Below, in pieces: positions 1 to 10,184 of a stretch of DNA of 64,000 nucleotides. The notes below the pieces were generated by a model. The model saw only the letters and a list, made by a program, of their open reading frames with translations. It was not told the origin of the DNA and searched no databases. This DNA is from Ctena decussata (Eukaryota > Mollusca > Bivalvia > Lucinida > Lucinidae). The stretch covers positions 77,062,289 through 77,126,288 of the forward strand of contig OZ022500.1 in assembly GCA_963989385.1 (NCBI GenBank), given 5' to 3'. The position numbers and the translations under genes are program-made. How positions within the stretch are numbered: position 1 is the first letter of the stretch; each line of letters opens with the position of its first letter.

Positions 1-320
1 GAGAGGGTAGCGTTTTACGACTGTCTTCTTAGTTCGGACATTTGAAGTTCATAATAAAATCAATGTACTGTTTCGGATGAACAAAATAATTGTTTTTCTG
101 GTTAGCTAAACTTTTGTTGTTCACAATGTAAGAAAAGTAAATTTTGGTGGGCATTCTTATTAAGGTAAATAAGTATAGGTTCAGAGGTAACAAGTTTTCA
201 ATTTACACTCCCTTCTCAGTGGGTGGCATCTATTAAAAGACAGAATGTTTTTTCCTACGATCAGTTTCTTTCCTTTAACATAAGCTCTCTTTCCCAACAA
301 AACAAAAGAAACGGCTTCTT
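1..320. other. No feature seen
   Basis: AT-rich, non-coding sequence. I see no gene, RNA or clear repeat end here. Confidence 0.5.
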
Positions 321-790
321 TGCCAAAGCGAATAGGAACTCACAAAGAGTGTTACTCTTTTAAAAATAAAGTAAAGACATTGCAGTATATCACTTCACCT
401 GACTTAGTTCTCCTTCCCCTCTTTGCAATGTTCAAGTCAGGAAGCCACTCTAGTAAAAAATGTTTAGCTGACATTTGACCCCCTTCCCATGTGTGTACAT
501 GTGGTGAGTTACTCTTCAGGAAACCCAGCAGGCACATGAAGTCAAAATGACGTCGTGCCAAAGCGAATAGGAACTCACAAAGAGTGTTACTCTTTTAAAA
601 ATAAAGTAAAGACATTGCAGTATATCACTTCACCTGACTTAGTTCTCCTTCCCCTCTTTGCAATGTTCAAGTCAGGAAGCCACTCTAGTAAAAAATGTTT
701 AGCTGACATTTGACCCCCTTCCCATGTGTGTACATGTGGTGAGTTACTCTTCAGGAAACCCAGCAGGCACATGAAGTCAAAATGACGTCG
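321..790. repeat. Tandem duplication, 2 x 235 bp
   Basis: Units 321-555 and 556-790 appear identical along their length. Each ends with the left terminus of the CCCAGCAGGCACATGA MITE (at 524 and 759), but only the second is followed by a complete MITE. The duplication is therefore recent and has its right border inside the MITE. Frames of 69 and 78 codons on the - strand are by-products of the repeat. Confidence 0.95.
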
Positions 791-866
791 TAATGACGTC
801 GATGCGACGTCATTACGTCGCATCGACGTCAGTTCGACGTCATTTTAACGTCATGTGCCTGCTGGG
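759..866. mobile_element. CRE-rich MITE, copy 1
   Basis: Inverted ends CCCAGCAGGCACATGA and TCATGTGCCTGCTGGG enclose an array of TGACGTC and GACGTCA words. Related copies are at 7204, 20592 and 51442. Confidence 0.85.
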
Positions 867-908
867 AAGAAGCTGTTCCTGTCTGGAAGCAAACTATTCC
901 CTGTGAAT

Positions 909-1112
909 CGGTACACTTTCAAGGGAAGCAACTCTGCCAATTTTATTTCGCTTCCCATGTCAAGGAGGCAACTTTTAAAAGAAAGAATTGCTCCCATATG
1001 AGCATTTTTTCCTTTACGAGTACACCCTGCCGTCTAGGGAAGCAAACAGAAAGTCAAAAAAAGTTGATTCCTATGGTCGGAATGGTGGAAAAAACATGGA
1101 AGTGTACCCATA
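909..1112. mobile_element. Palindromic MITE of the GAAAGAATTTGCTCC family
   Basis: The left half has GTACACTTTC, GGGAAGCAACTCTGCC and a GAAAGAATTGCTCC core. The right half mirrors it, ending in ACATGGAAGTGTACCC. This is the most frequent short element in the window; further copies are listed separately. Confidence 0.75.
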
Positions 1113-1220
1113 AGAGTTATTAGACCCATAAGAGTTATAAGACCCATAAGAGTACCCATAAGAGTTATCCTTCATGAAAAGATAGCCAAAATACTTCCAG
1201 GTCAGGGCATCCGACGCCTG

Positions 1221-1459
1221 GGGCCGTATTCATAAAACGACTTAAGTGGTTGCTATGCTGTTGCTAAGGCTAAATTTCTTTGAAGGAGATGCCCTGCAAC
1301 TATGAAATTTGCTCTGGAGGAACAGTCTTACAAAGACTGTTCCTTACAAAGACTGTTCCTCCAAAGCAAATTCCATTGTTGTAGGAAATCTCCTTTATAG
1401 AAATTTAGCCTTAGCAACAGCATAGCAACGACTTAAGTGGTTTTATGAATACGAGCCCT
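1221..1459. mobile_element. Palindromic MITE with GGGCCGTATTCATAAAAC ends
   Basis: Arms match around a centre made of a repeated GGAACAGTCTT / AAGACTGTTCC module. The right end is TTTTATGAATACGAGCCC. The whole sequence can fold into one long hairpin. A decayed SINE-like stretch (GTGGATAAGAGCGCTGAC) follows to about 1600. Confidence 0.85.
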
Positions 1460-1731
1460 GGTGGATAAGAGCGCTGACTCTTAAACAGTAGGTCTCTCAC
1501 CATTGTGTGCCATTCGAGCCTACCTGGGTTTACAAGTGAGAAAGACGCGTTCTTCTCGCGGAGGATCAGTTGATTATTTCTCTGCGAGCTTCGCTTTTCG
1601 CCCAGTTCTGCTTAGGGTTGACTTAATGTAAGTGAAATAGTTTTGAAAGGGCCGTAAAACATAAAAAAAAAACTTCCGGGTTAGAGCTGTCTCTGTAAAA
1701 GGTTTATGCATTCAACATAACTCTACTGCAG

Positions 1732-1890
1732 GTTCTCGAGACAGTGCGGCAGAATCTTGGTAAAGTTCTCCGTGATCATATGACATATGTTGTTCTGAAT
1801 GCGACGCAGATAGATCTCTCAGATAATACAGATTACTTTGACGACTTTCTTGGGGATGGAGACCTAGATTTCTTCACAAATCGCACCAAA
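1732..1890 (+). CDS. Gene 1, first visible exon
   Basis: Opens after a CAG acceptor and closes at AAA followed by GTAAGT. It is 159 bases, 53 codons, with no stop in frame 0. The translation begins VLETVRQNLGKVL and has an acidic stretch (DYFDDFLGDGDLDFF) between two sequons. A less likely alternative is that translation starts at a Met inside this exon. The intron that follows carries a mariner-like element and two palindromic MITEs. Confidence 0.72.
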
Positions 1891-4800
1891 GTAAGTTAAA
1901 AGTACAAACAATACGTACATCGACAAACTCGTTGTCTTCGAAGAAGAGATGTCACGGAGGAGGTGCGAGTTATGCATTCGTTCAATTGGGGCTCCTGCAT
2001 GGGTACATCGTAATGAGAATTGAACGAAAAAAGTATAATTGAGTGTGTTCTTGTGTTTGCCTGGATTTTCATTTGTCAGCTTTAAATTTTCAGACTAATA
2101 GTGCAACTATATAAAAACAGTGCCAGGTTTTGAGATTTTGAACTAACTAATCATTACGTTATCCCACTTCGCCCTCCCGCCATAGTATAACAAAGGTTTA
2201 AGAAGTGCTGAAATGCTGATTTCATCAGAAAGCCAGGACATAAACCCATAAGTCTGGAGCTTCATTCCATCGGCCAGCATGGCCGGGCAGTCCGATTAGA
2301 TGGGGAGGATGGTTCAAAGTATACAATCCGTCATTCAAAAGAGAAATTGGGTTTATCTTGAATGGTTGATTACTTTGCACAGGACCGGGAATTAAGATAT
2401 GCGCCTTTCCTCCATAATTAAGTAGAAAATTGGAGTTAGCTGTTGACTCAGCAAATGTCACTTTCTGCTTTGCTATAATGACCATAGTTTTGTTCTGCTT
2501 TGCTGTTCTGGAAATGTGTAGGAATATAGATTTCATGGACATGTTAAGGTGTTGTCACTATAGTTCATCGTTACATTTACCTACTTTCTTATATGCTTTC
2601 TTATAAACCAGAATGCACTTTATTTTGGGTGAGCAATTCAGGACCATTTGGACCTCTTGTTTCAAATATACTGAACAAAAAAAGAAACGTTACATGCAAT
2701 CACGTTGTCTTTGAACTGAATTAAGACTTTTCCAATTTTATTTTATATGTAACAGCCAAAAAGTATCCGTATTTAAGAAAATGAATATCACAACATAAGC
2801 TGCGAGATTAATGTCTCCAGATCAGTTTGATTCAATGAGGGGTCAGAATTTGAAATTGCTATTTTAAGGTGCCTTTTGAAGACCCCTGTTTCACTCAAGT
2901 TGTCAGCCCATGTGAGCAAGTCACTTCTGAGACGTTTATCAGGCATTAGTTGTTACAAAAACGGTCCCATCGCCGCTTCCAAAGGGTTGATCAATGAAGC
3001 ACAAGGCTTGGAATATCGCTTTTCATGACACTTGACTCTGACTTTCATGCTATGCACTGAAACTCGCATAGACAATAATAGGTGATATACCACGGACAAT
3101 TAACCAGTTTGATCAAACTTTTTCATCATGAACCATTGTCTGGAGAAGTTGGAATAAGATGCATGAATTAAACTTGAAAATTTTATTCAAACGTGCTGGC
3201 AAATCGGAGTAAATGATTTGCTATACTTTTAATTGCAAGGGAGACAATTTCAAAGACACATTATTTTTAACATCTTATTTCTTTGAGCTGCTGGTTAAGT
3301 GTCATACGGTTCATAGCGTTTCTTATTGGCGGTTACAAGGCAAATCCGAAAGTGCAAAAATTTAAGCGCTTGCGCATGCGCATCTAGCGTCCCACATTGC
3401 CAATTGTATTTTCAGTCAAAGTGGAATAATTCTGTAACAATTTATGCAAATCGCAAACCGATTATTTAATAAGGCTGTCTGGTGTCTGACACGGGGGAGA
3501 GTAACGTAGCATTATTCGAAAATAGTGTTCTTTAGCTTAAAATTCATGAATTACCTATGTAACGTTTCTTTTTTTGTTCAGTATAGATTTTACATTGACC
3601 TTATTGTTTTATATGTAAACTAGTGCTCCAGATAAGGAGGGGAAACAGGATTGAAACTTAGGGATTATTTTTTAGATTTCTCAATAAAAACATATGTTAT
3701 GACTTCTTATTAGAACCGTCTCGCCGAGACGGTTGCAATGAAAGTCACAGCATATGTTTTCATTGCGAAATAAGAAAAATGTTCCAGAATTATCCTCAAA
3801 CCTCTGCCTTATCTGGAGCTCTGGTCCAGAGGTTATAGAACTTGAGTACATTCTCAAACTCAAAATAAAGCAGACTGATTGGCTGCTTCCGAGCATATGC
3901 TCGGAAGCAGCAAATCAGTGTGCTTTATTTTGAGTTTGTGATTATTCTTAAGTTTTATAACCTCGAACCCTGGACTAAGCTATTTCTCCTAGGTTCGAGG
4001 GGAGGACCGCCTGTTCACAACAGCCATGGCAATAAACGCCCTGTTAAGCACTTGGACGGTGTTTGATGATAAAACTAAAACCTTGGTTTGGGAGAAAGGT
4101 GAGTGGACGAAGTTATTCAAGTTAACCACAGACGCATTAGACGAATCCGAGAATATACACAAAGCAACATCCTTTAAATAGCGCATTATGTAGTAACTTT
4201 ACTTATTTATTCTTTATTGTCTTTGATTTGTTTGTAGCAATTCTCCTTTCTAAAAAAACTTTGGTTTCAGCTCCTGTGGGTTTTTCAAAATCTGAAGTGA
4301 AAAGTATACAAAATAAGTACCTAATATAAGCAGCCAGTTGACTAGTTCTTATCATCACTTGCTGTTTTGCGCAGCAGCGCAACAACCAGCCCATCTTCTT
4401 CAGTAAGATACAAATACTGTTTAAAGTTTTATTATACAATAAACTTTTAGGATTGTATATTTATTTTACTTTTAGGAACGCCTTCAGATGTCAAGGTCAC
4501 CGTACAGAAGTCTGCCAATTTCCTGAATAAGCATATATTCGGCTTCAAGTATAAGCCATGGAATGCTTTCTTCTCTGGCTCTGTGAAGGGAGAAACTGTA
4601 AGTAAGAACAACTCTGTAAAAGGCCTTACAGATTTAACAGAGAGATTAAAAATCGACCTTTATTTTCTGTTGCTTATTTGAGTCGCTCTACAAGATTACT
4701 AATGCACCATCAGCAAATTCACGGAGTTTGGTCAGATTTCCGAATATGCTTTTTGTTGACTCTGGTCAGCCTCGTCAGATGCGAAAGAATCCGATAAGCT

Positions 4801-5363
4801 GTTCAACTGTAGCCTAAATGTCCAGATGTAAAAAAATACGAGTATGCGCCGCTTGCCAAGCTTTTGTTGCAATTTTTCATATCAGTTATATTGTAGGTTT
4901 TATACATGTAGTTAATGCCTCTTTTTATGAAAAAGGCTTATCCTGGTGGCCGGTCCTGCTGAGCAGAAATGTCTTTTGTAAAAATTATCCGAGTGCTGTA
5001 TGAAAACTTTTTTCTCGGATGCAAGAAAGACACACATCAGACAATTTTGTTGGTTTTTAAATGGAAGTTTGCCTTCTTTTGCAGACTTGGCCTTACTATC
5101 CAATTAACAGATGGAATATGAGTTCGAATGCCCAGCCGATGTATATTTTGGGCTTCCAAGGCGTGGTTTCTGAGGACGAATATCAGTTACTCCTAAAGCG
5201 GAAATGGCTGGGCAAGAAGACGCCAATAGATTTCCATGGTTACAACCACTACCCGGATTACTGGCCGTTTTGGTGCTCCGAATCATATACTTATGTCACT
5301 TCCATGCTTGCTCTTGCAAAGTTTACTAACACTGTGGAAGAATCGAATCAAACTGTCAAATGA
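1732..5363 (+). CDS. 3' part of an unrecognised spliced gene, probable secreted or luminal protein
   Basis: Four exons (1732-1890, 3993-4098, 4476-4597, 5085-5363) join with matching phases (0, 0, 1, 0) and GT/AG borders into 221 residues ending at TGA 5361-5363. The protein has four N-glycosylation sequons (NAT, NRT, NMS, NQT) and only one cysteine, and is rich in Trp, Tyr and Phe, with stretches such as RLFTTAMAINALLSTW and GYNHYPDYWPFW. The sequons hint at a secretory-pathway protein; this is inference. I see no membrane span in the visible part. I do not recognise the family; the helical AINALL stretch is only vaguely like an alpha/alpha-toroid repeat. The N-terminus and any signal peptide lie left of the window. 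An AATAAA at 5369-5374 follows the stop by a few bases. Confidence 0.8.
2667..3585. mobile_element. Non-autonomous Tc1/mariner-like element
   Basis: About 28-bp near-perfect terminal inverted repeats (ACTGAACAAAAAAAGAAACG) with TATA at both edges, as expected for TA target duplication. The interior of about 860 bases has no transposase frame. It sits in an intron of gene 1. The ends resemble the widespread ACTGAACAAAAATATAAACG type of mariner terminus. Confidence 0.88.
3628..3823. mobile_element. Palindromic MITE, CTCCAGATAAGG family, copy 1
   Basis: Outer ends are GTGCTCCAGATAAGG and CCTTATCTGGAGCTC. Inner arms contain CATATGTTATGAC and a central ACCGTCTCGCCGAGACGGT hairpin. The same family recurs about ten times, mostly in Rassf introns. 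Confidence 0.88.
3821..3974. mobile_element. Palindromic MITE, GAGGTTATAAAACTT family, copy 1
   Basis: Ends are GTCCAGAGGTTATAGAACTT and AGTTTTATAACCTCGAAC. The centre is a perfect palindrome around GAGCATATGCTC. It abuts the previous MITE directly and ends just before a gene 1 acceptor. Confidence 0.88.
3993..4098 (+). CDS. Gene 1, second visible exon
   Basis: The acceptor is tttctcctag and the donor is G/GTGAGT; the exon ends in phase 1. It codes VRGEDRLFTTAMAINALLSTW and then a hydrophilic turn with DDKTKTLVWEK. The acceptor lies only 18 bases from the right end of a palindromic MITE (3821-3974), so a transposon supplies the sequence just upstream of the polypyrimidine tract. Confidence 0.75.
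4476..4597 (+). CDS. Gene 1, third visible exon
   Basis: The acceptor is acttttag and the donor is ACT/GTAAGT. The split glycine codon from the previous exon is completed correctly and the exon ends in phase 0. It codes a basic and aromatic stretch containing KHIFGFKYKPWNAFFSG. Confidence 0.75.
5085..5363 (+). CDS. Gene 1, terminal exon with stop
   Basis: The acceptor is cttttgcag. It codes 92 residues and then TGA, including PYYPINRWNMSSNAQPMYIL and CSESYTYVTSMLALAKF. This is the longest exon and the best evidence that the gene is real, because three in-phase upstream exons lead into it. Confidence 0.8.
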   Translation, partial: TWPYYPINRWNMSSNAQPMYILGFQGVVSEDEYQLLLKRKWLGKKTPIDFHGYNHYPDYWPFWCSESYTYVTSMLALAKFTNTVEESNQTVK

Positions 5364-5368
5364 TAGCA

Positions 5369-5374
5369 AATAAA
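5369..5374 (+). terminator. Polyadenylation signal AATAAA of gene 1
   Basis: A canonical AATAAA starts 6 bases after the stop codon, followed by a T-rich stretch. The 3' UTR would be very short. Assignment is by position only. Confidence 0.5.
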
Positions 5375-5443
5375 GTTCTGGAATCAGTTCTGCTTTATTC
5401 TATTCCAGTTAACACTTTAGGCGCCTGTAATGGAGATAGCTGA

Positions 5444-6150
5444 ATTTGCAAACAACGTATATAGGTCCTGATGAGGCGGTTCACAATCACAGTATCCGAA
5501 CGAACTGTACCATCTCTTCCGGTTTTCATAGCGTTGAATCGAGAGTACAAAATTCGCTTATAACCAGTAGTCGGAAATCATTATGTTTTGAGATTTTATC
5601 CGGAATCTGCTGTGTCATTTATAGTTATTCTGCTTCGAAAATGTAAAGAGGTAAGTTTAATATAATTTGCTCTTCGGTCTTTTACTTTATTGCCATGTAC
5701 AATGAAAGCCTCATGGCCGTCACAGAAATTATATTCCGAACAGCTAATTAACCACGAGTTTGTGTCGTTCAAAACCTAGCTCTCGTCCTACTATCAAAAC
5801 TAACAAACTGTAGATTGATAACGCCTTCCGTTTATTTAAAGATTTTTATGAAACATGTAAGAAAAGGCTCAAAATGGTTTTAGAATCATGCCAAGGGCGA
5901 ATTGAATACTGTACTCATTACTATCCACCTATACCTGACAGTGTACAGGGCAAGAAAGTAAAAGACCGAAGAGCAAATTATATTAAACTTACCTCTTTAC
6001 ATTTTCGAAGCTAAATGACTATAAATGACGCAGCAGATTCCGGATAAAATCTCAAAACATAATGATTTCCGACTACTGGTTATAAGCGAATTTTGTACTC
6101 TCGATTCAACGCTATGAAAACCGGGAAAGAGCCTTCTCGTCTAGATCTAC
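5444..6150. mobile_element. Hairpin element with long near-identical arms
   Basis: About 5470-5690 and 5953-6130 are inverted copies with very few differences (the GCTCTTCGGTCTTTTACTTT arm and its complement), separated by about 265 bases. The outer flanks (TTTGCAAACAACGTATATAG, CTAGATCTACACTGTTTGCC) match a short palindromic family at 50021 and 61967. It is probably a young, larger member of that family. The loop has no gene. Confidence 0.8.
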
Positions 6151-6237
6151 ACTGTTTGCCCTCTAGTCTCGAATTCTGAATTTGATATTGCTTAGCGTTT
6201 TTAGGGTAAAAGGCACTCCCTTGTGTGTCTGCTCATT

Positions 6238-6286
6238 TGAGGGAATGGGTACACCTTCAGGGAAAGCATCTCTGCCATTTTTCGGC
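6238..6286. mobile_element. Fragment of GAAAGAATTTGCTCC-family MITE
   Basis: Only the left part (GGGTACACCTTCAGGGAAAG, TCTGCCATTTTTC) is present, directly left of the long inverted repeat. Confidence 0.55.
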
Positions 6287-6850
6287 TTTAGCCCTATAAC
6301 CTTACTATTGACCTACATTTTAAGTATTTCATTGGCCAATATAAATACACTCGGGGTTTTGATGTAACTAGCTTACTTTCGCTTTCTCTTTTTACTTTCA
6401 GTTTCATTAGACTGTTGGCCTATAAACCGTGTCTTGATGAATCTAGATATTTCGGTCCAAATCGCTATTTGCCAAAGAACATTTCGCCTGTTATGTCGCT
6501 CATGCAAACTGTGAAACCAACAAAATAGCTTTACACAGAAATCGAAGACGAATTTAAGTAATTGTTGCTGGTTTAGTTGTTGATGTTGTGTTGGAACTGC
6601 CACACTTTTATGGTTATATGTGGGGCGGTCAGCCAACCAATCCTCATAGTTATGTGCAACACAGACAGACCCAAATCAAAATTCAACAGCATTTCCGACA
6701 TCGAACAACAAATATGAATATGAACATGTGCATCCATACAATCTGATCAGCACATTCGATACCTTACATGTACCTGACTCATACATATTACAATACACAT
6801 TTCTATTTTATCTAAGCCGATTATCTTTGAGGTTTTTTTCAAGATAAGAT
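6279..6850. repeat. Left arm of a long inverted repeat pair
   Basis: Matches 10185-10770 in opposite orientation: TTTTCGGCTTTAGCCC / GGCTAAAGCCGAAAAA at the outer side, GCCGATTATCTTTGA / AAAGATAATCGGC at the inner side, with ACATATAACC in between. Together with the other arm it encloses about 3.3 kb of short repeats. It could be a large non-autonomous transposon with about 570-bp ends, or an inverted duplication. Confidence 0.8.
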
Positions 6851-6884
6851 ATTTCCTCTTTCAGATCGTTTTCGTTTTCTCGCT

Positions 6885-6917
6885 GGGTGGTGGGGGGGGG
6901 GGAGGGGGGGGGGGGGG
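6885..6917. repeat. Poly-G tract
   Basis: Two long G runs separated by single A and T bases; it could form a G-quadruplex on the + strand. Assembly length errors are likely here. Confidence 0.8.
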
Positions 6918-7203
6918 CTTGGCTTTCTTTTGTTAACCGTCTACCGTCTAAGTTAAAACGAAAATGAAATTCTGATCTTCAAGCAAAAAAGGTTGGGACA
7001 TGCATCACTCATTCTTTGTTCTTTATTGGTTAGAAAAACTGCACTCTTGCCCCGACATTTAGTTCTTCACTTTGCAATAGCTGATCACAACTCTGATACC
7101 ACTTACTCCACTTGCGTATTTCCTGGTCCATTGGCTTGAAAAAATTGATAGGACATGAACCACCCGTTGGGGGTCAGACATAATTATGCACATCAGAATG
7201 ACT

Positions 7204-7291
7204 CCCAGCGGGTACATGACGTCGAAATGACGTAAAACTGACGTCGATGCGACGTCAAGTTAGGTCGCATCGGCATCAGTACGACATCATT
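7204..7291. mobile_element. CRE-rich MITE, decayed copy
   Basis: The left end CCCAGCGGGTACATGACG and several TGACGTC words remain. The right end has decayed past GTACGACATCATTT. Confidence 0.7.
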
Positions 7292-7433
7292 TAACCAGAG
7301 TCGTCGTATGTCACTTGTTAATGTAAAGGCGAACAGCTCTGCTCAGACTCTGACTAGACAGCAGGCACTGACTGGCTGATTTGAATAGTGCCACAATGCC
7401 CATCTACACGTGACATCCCGCTTTATATATTTT

Positions 7434-7669
7434 AGCCGCGACGCGACAAAACCAACAATGTGGTTGTGCGCCCAGCGCAGACTCAGATCAGCCTGGGCAT
7501 CCGCCCAGTCTGATCAGAGTCTTCGCTGTCCACATGGAGCTAGCTTAGACCCTTAGCTACCTTTTAAGCGCTAAACAAAGACTCTGATCAGACTAGGTGG
7601 ATGCCGAGGCTGATCTGAGTCTGCAATGGGCGCACAACCACATTGTTGGTTTTCTCGTGTCGCGGCTCA
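7434..7669. mobile_element. Palindromic MITE with AGCCGCGACACGA ends, copy 1
   Basis: Left AGCCGCGACGCGACAAAACC, right GGTTTTCTCGTGTCGCGGCT. The interior has mirrored CAGACTCAGATCAGCC / AGTCTGATCAGAGTC modules and a central run with a TTAGACCCTTAGCTACC stretch. The same family is at 15998, 17101 and 57578. Confidence 0.9.
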
Positions 7670-7733
7670 TTTTGTTTTCCAAGGGAAACAACACTGGCTG
7701 TATGTCTCAGGTAGGCTCCCATACTGTTTAACT

Positions 7734-8003
7734 GGCCCCGAGGTTATAAAACTTTTTTCATGCTCAACTCAGCTGAGCATGAAATTTTACCTGCTAATAA
7801 ATAGTAAATTACACATAAATACAGTTGTTTTCATGCTCAGTTTAGCTGAGCATGAAATTTTCTCTGCTTATGAATATGAAAATGCCAACATTAGTTGGCA
7901 TTTTTCATATTTATCAGCAGAGAAAATTTCATGCTCAGCTGAGTTGAGCATTTTCATGCTCAGCTGAGTTGAGCATGAAAAAAGTTTTATAACCTCGGGG
8001 CCT
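7734..8003. mobile_element. Palindromic MITE, GAGGTTATAAAACTT family, copy 2
   Basis: Ends are GGCCCCGAGGTTATAAAACT and AGTTTTATAACCTCGGGGCC. The inside is several alternating copies of CATGCTCAGCTGAGCATG, so the hairpin can fold in more than one register. Confidence 0.9.
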
Positions 8004-8047
8004 GGCTTCGTTGCCATACAAATGAAAAATAAATAAATAATAGATGG

Positions 8048-8228
8048 ATGGATGATTTGTGATTTTACGTCCTTTTCAACAGTATTTCAGTCATATCAGG
8101 ACGATGGGCTGGTGATAATGAAAGGCTGTGCGCAATGGAACCCCGTTTACGATGGAAAGAACTCCGCCTCTGGCGGGCTTGAACCCGCGACCTCTTGATC
8201 AGCAGGCCAGCGCTTAACACACTGAGCT
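8048..8228 (-). mobile_element. tRNA-derived SINE, copy 1
   Basis: Read on the - strand it has an A-box-like GTTAAGCGCTGG and a B box GGTTCAAGCCC. The body contains ACTGAAATACTGTTGAAAAG and the 3' part GTAAAATCACAAATC. The same family occurs at 8523, 9715, 9985 and 18590. Confidence 0.75.
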
Positions 8229-8372
8229 TTAAAATTATCAACTCTTCAATAGCTATAAGGCAGGGAATGCTGTTAATTAGCAGAAATGCTCTTAGGACGT
8301 GTAGGATCAGCCGTTTTCATGCTATTTTTTTCCAGAACTGTGTTTTTTTTTTTGATTGATTGTTTTTGTTTT

Positions 8373-8420
8373 TGGGTTTAACGGCCCTTTGAAGCAGTAT
8401 TTCAGTCTATATCGGGCCGT
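8373..8420 (-). mobile_element. SINE 3' fragment
   Basis: Reverse complement of the ACTGAAATACTG..AAAGGGCCGTTAAACCC tail, without the tRNA-like head. Confidence 0.5.
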
Positions 8421-8522
8421 CTCCCGGGGAGAGGGAGAAAGAAAAAAAATGATAGACGAGAGAAAAAAATGTCCGACAACCCCAACCGGTCTGCAACGTT
8501 TGCCAATACCCTTTTCCTCGGT

Positions 8523-8716
8523 AGCATGGTGGGTTAAGCGCTGACCTGCTGATCTAGCGGTCCTGGGTTTCATTCCCGCTGGAGGTGGAAATCTGTTCAA
8601 CCCCGTGAACGGGATTCCATTGCACAAAGCCATTGATTATCACCTTTCCATCGTTCTGATTGACTGAAATACTGTTAAAAAGGACGTTAACTCACAAGTC
8701 ATCCATCATCGTTTTT
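8523..8716 (+). mobile_element. tRNA-derived SINE, copy 2
   Basis: A-box-like GGGTTAAGCGCTGACC, B-box-like GGGTTTCATTCCC, then the family body with GACTGAAATACTGTTAAAAA. It is oriented opposite to copy 1. Confidence 0.75.
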
Positions 8717-8863
8717 TGAGACGATGGGTGTTAAAAGATTGAAGCCCACCCACTACACATCGCCCCAGGACAGATTTTCCTTTTGTCATCTGATCTTACT
8801 TTGAGTGATTACTAGGATTATCTAATTGTGAGTGACTGGAATACAATGGTCCTTTCACCCGGA

Positions 8864-9470
8864 ATGTTTAAAATAAACTCTTCCATCTTCGACTTCTGAT
8901 TAGTTCATTTTCAAACAGAGGAAATGCTCGAGGGCTTTGAACCTGGACAATACCTCCCCCACCCGAATATAACACTGGGCTATTCCATCGATTTTGGACC
9001 TATCTATTATTTTAGAGTAGGGGTCTCTGACAAAACAATACTAAAAGTACAAATCTTTTCACCCCTAAATATCTTAAATCGACTCTTCCATGAATGCCTT
9101 TGGAGTAGTCCATTATTTATGGTAGGGGTGTCAAATAAGGGCGACAAAACTATCACCCCCAAATATTTTATGTGGACTCTTCCATTGATTTCGGATCAGT
9201 TCATTATTTTAGTGTAGGGGTGTTAGATAAATATTTAATAGTAATACAAATCCCTTCACCCCTATATATCTTAAATTGACTCCTCCATCAATGATTTCGG
9301 AGCAGCCCATTTTATGTTGTAGGAGCGTCATCAAAGGAAAAATACATTTTGGCAAATATAAAATGGACCCTTCCTTTGTGTTTGGATCAGTTTATCATCT
9401 AGAGAGGAGGTCCTAATCAGTTCGCACTTATTACACAAATTGACTCTCCCATCATAGAGACGTTCATTAT
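8864..9470. repeat. Decayed tandem repeat, about 75-105 bp period
   Basis: Units share GACTCTTCCAT, CAGTTCATTATTTTA, TAGGGGTGT and TTCACCCC, with GACTC-type anchors at 9081, 9175, 9278, 9366 and 9442. Unit lengths vary, so the array is old. ORFs here are chance frames. Confidence 0.75.
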
Positions 9471-9714
9471 TCAAAATAGGGGTGTTTAATAAAAAGTATC
9501 TCTGGCCAGCCAATTTACCTTACACTCTGAATAATTCAAATGGGCTTTCCTACATGCATCGCGGATAGGTCCATTATGTAGAGACAAACAAACGTTGCGT
9601 AATTTCGCACACATGTGAGATGTGCTCCAATCATCCGTTCAAAATTGGTTGTCAGTCAGTTCTAGGAGGTGCACATGCGTTTTATGGGTTCGATTCCCTG
9701 AGTCTCCTGGTGGA

Positions 9715-9893
9715 TGACTTGCGATTTTACGTTCTTTTCAACAGTATTTCAGTCATATCAGGGCGATGGGAGAGTGATAATGAAAGGATGTGAGTATTAA
9801 ATCCTGTATGCGGTTGAAAGGTTTTCTGCCTCCAGCCGGAATCGAACCCGGGCCGCTAGCTTAGCAAGCCACTGAGCTACCACTAGCCTACCA
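9715..9893 (-). mobile_element. tRNA-derived SINE, copy 3
   Basis: The - strand reads GTAGCTCAGTGGCTTGCTAA and a perfect B box GGTTCGATTCC, then the family body ending with AAAACGTAAAATCGC. The tRNA-like head is the best preserved in the window. Confidence 0.8.
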
Positions 9894-9984
9894 GGGCTTC
9901 TCTCGAGCCTCTAAGAGAACGCTGTTATGAGAATCAGAAAGACATGGTTCAGTCGCGATTAGCCCACATGTGCTGTCTAAATGC

Positions 9985-10155
9985 ATACCCTGTGCAGGCT
10001 AGCGGTCCTATTCAAATCCTGCAGGAGGGGGAATTCTATCGTAAACGGGGTTCCATAGCACATGACCTTACATTATTATCCTTCCATCGGCTCGACCTGA
10101 CTGAAATACCGTTGAAGGGCAGTAATACTGCAAGTCATCTGTTATACAGTTCACA
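9985..10155 (+). mobile_element. tRNA-derived SINE, copy 4
   Basis: B-box-like TATTCAAATCC, GGGGTTCCATAGCACA, then CTGACTGAAATACCGTTGAA. The A-box region has decayed. Confidence 0.65.
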
Positions 10156-10184
10156 AAAAGGGGGATATTAAAATAAAAATTGAA

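Noticed and set aside
352..823. Two near-identical frames of 69 and 78 codons on the - strand
   Set aside because: They are the same chance frame in the two units of the 235-bp tandem duplication. No homology is recognised.
2225..2542. Frame of 105 codons on the - strand in a gene 1 intron
   Set aside because: The translation has no motif I recognise, and it lies antisense in an intron without visible splice or poly(A) signals. An expressed antisense gene cannot be excluded.
8160..8226. A real tRNA gene on the - strand
   Set aside because: A and B boxes are visible but the acceptor stem does not close and the sequence continues into a SINE body shared with four other copies.
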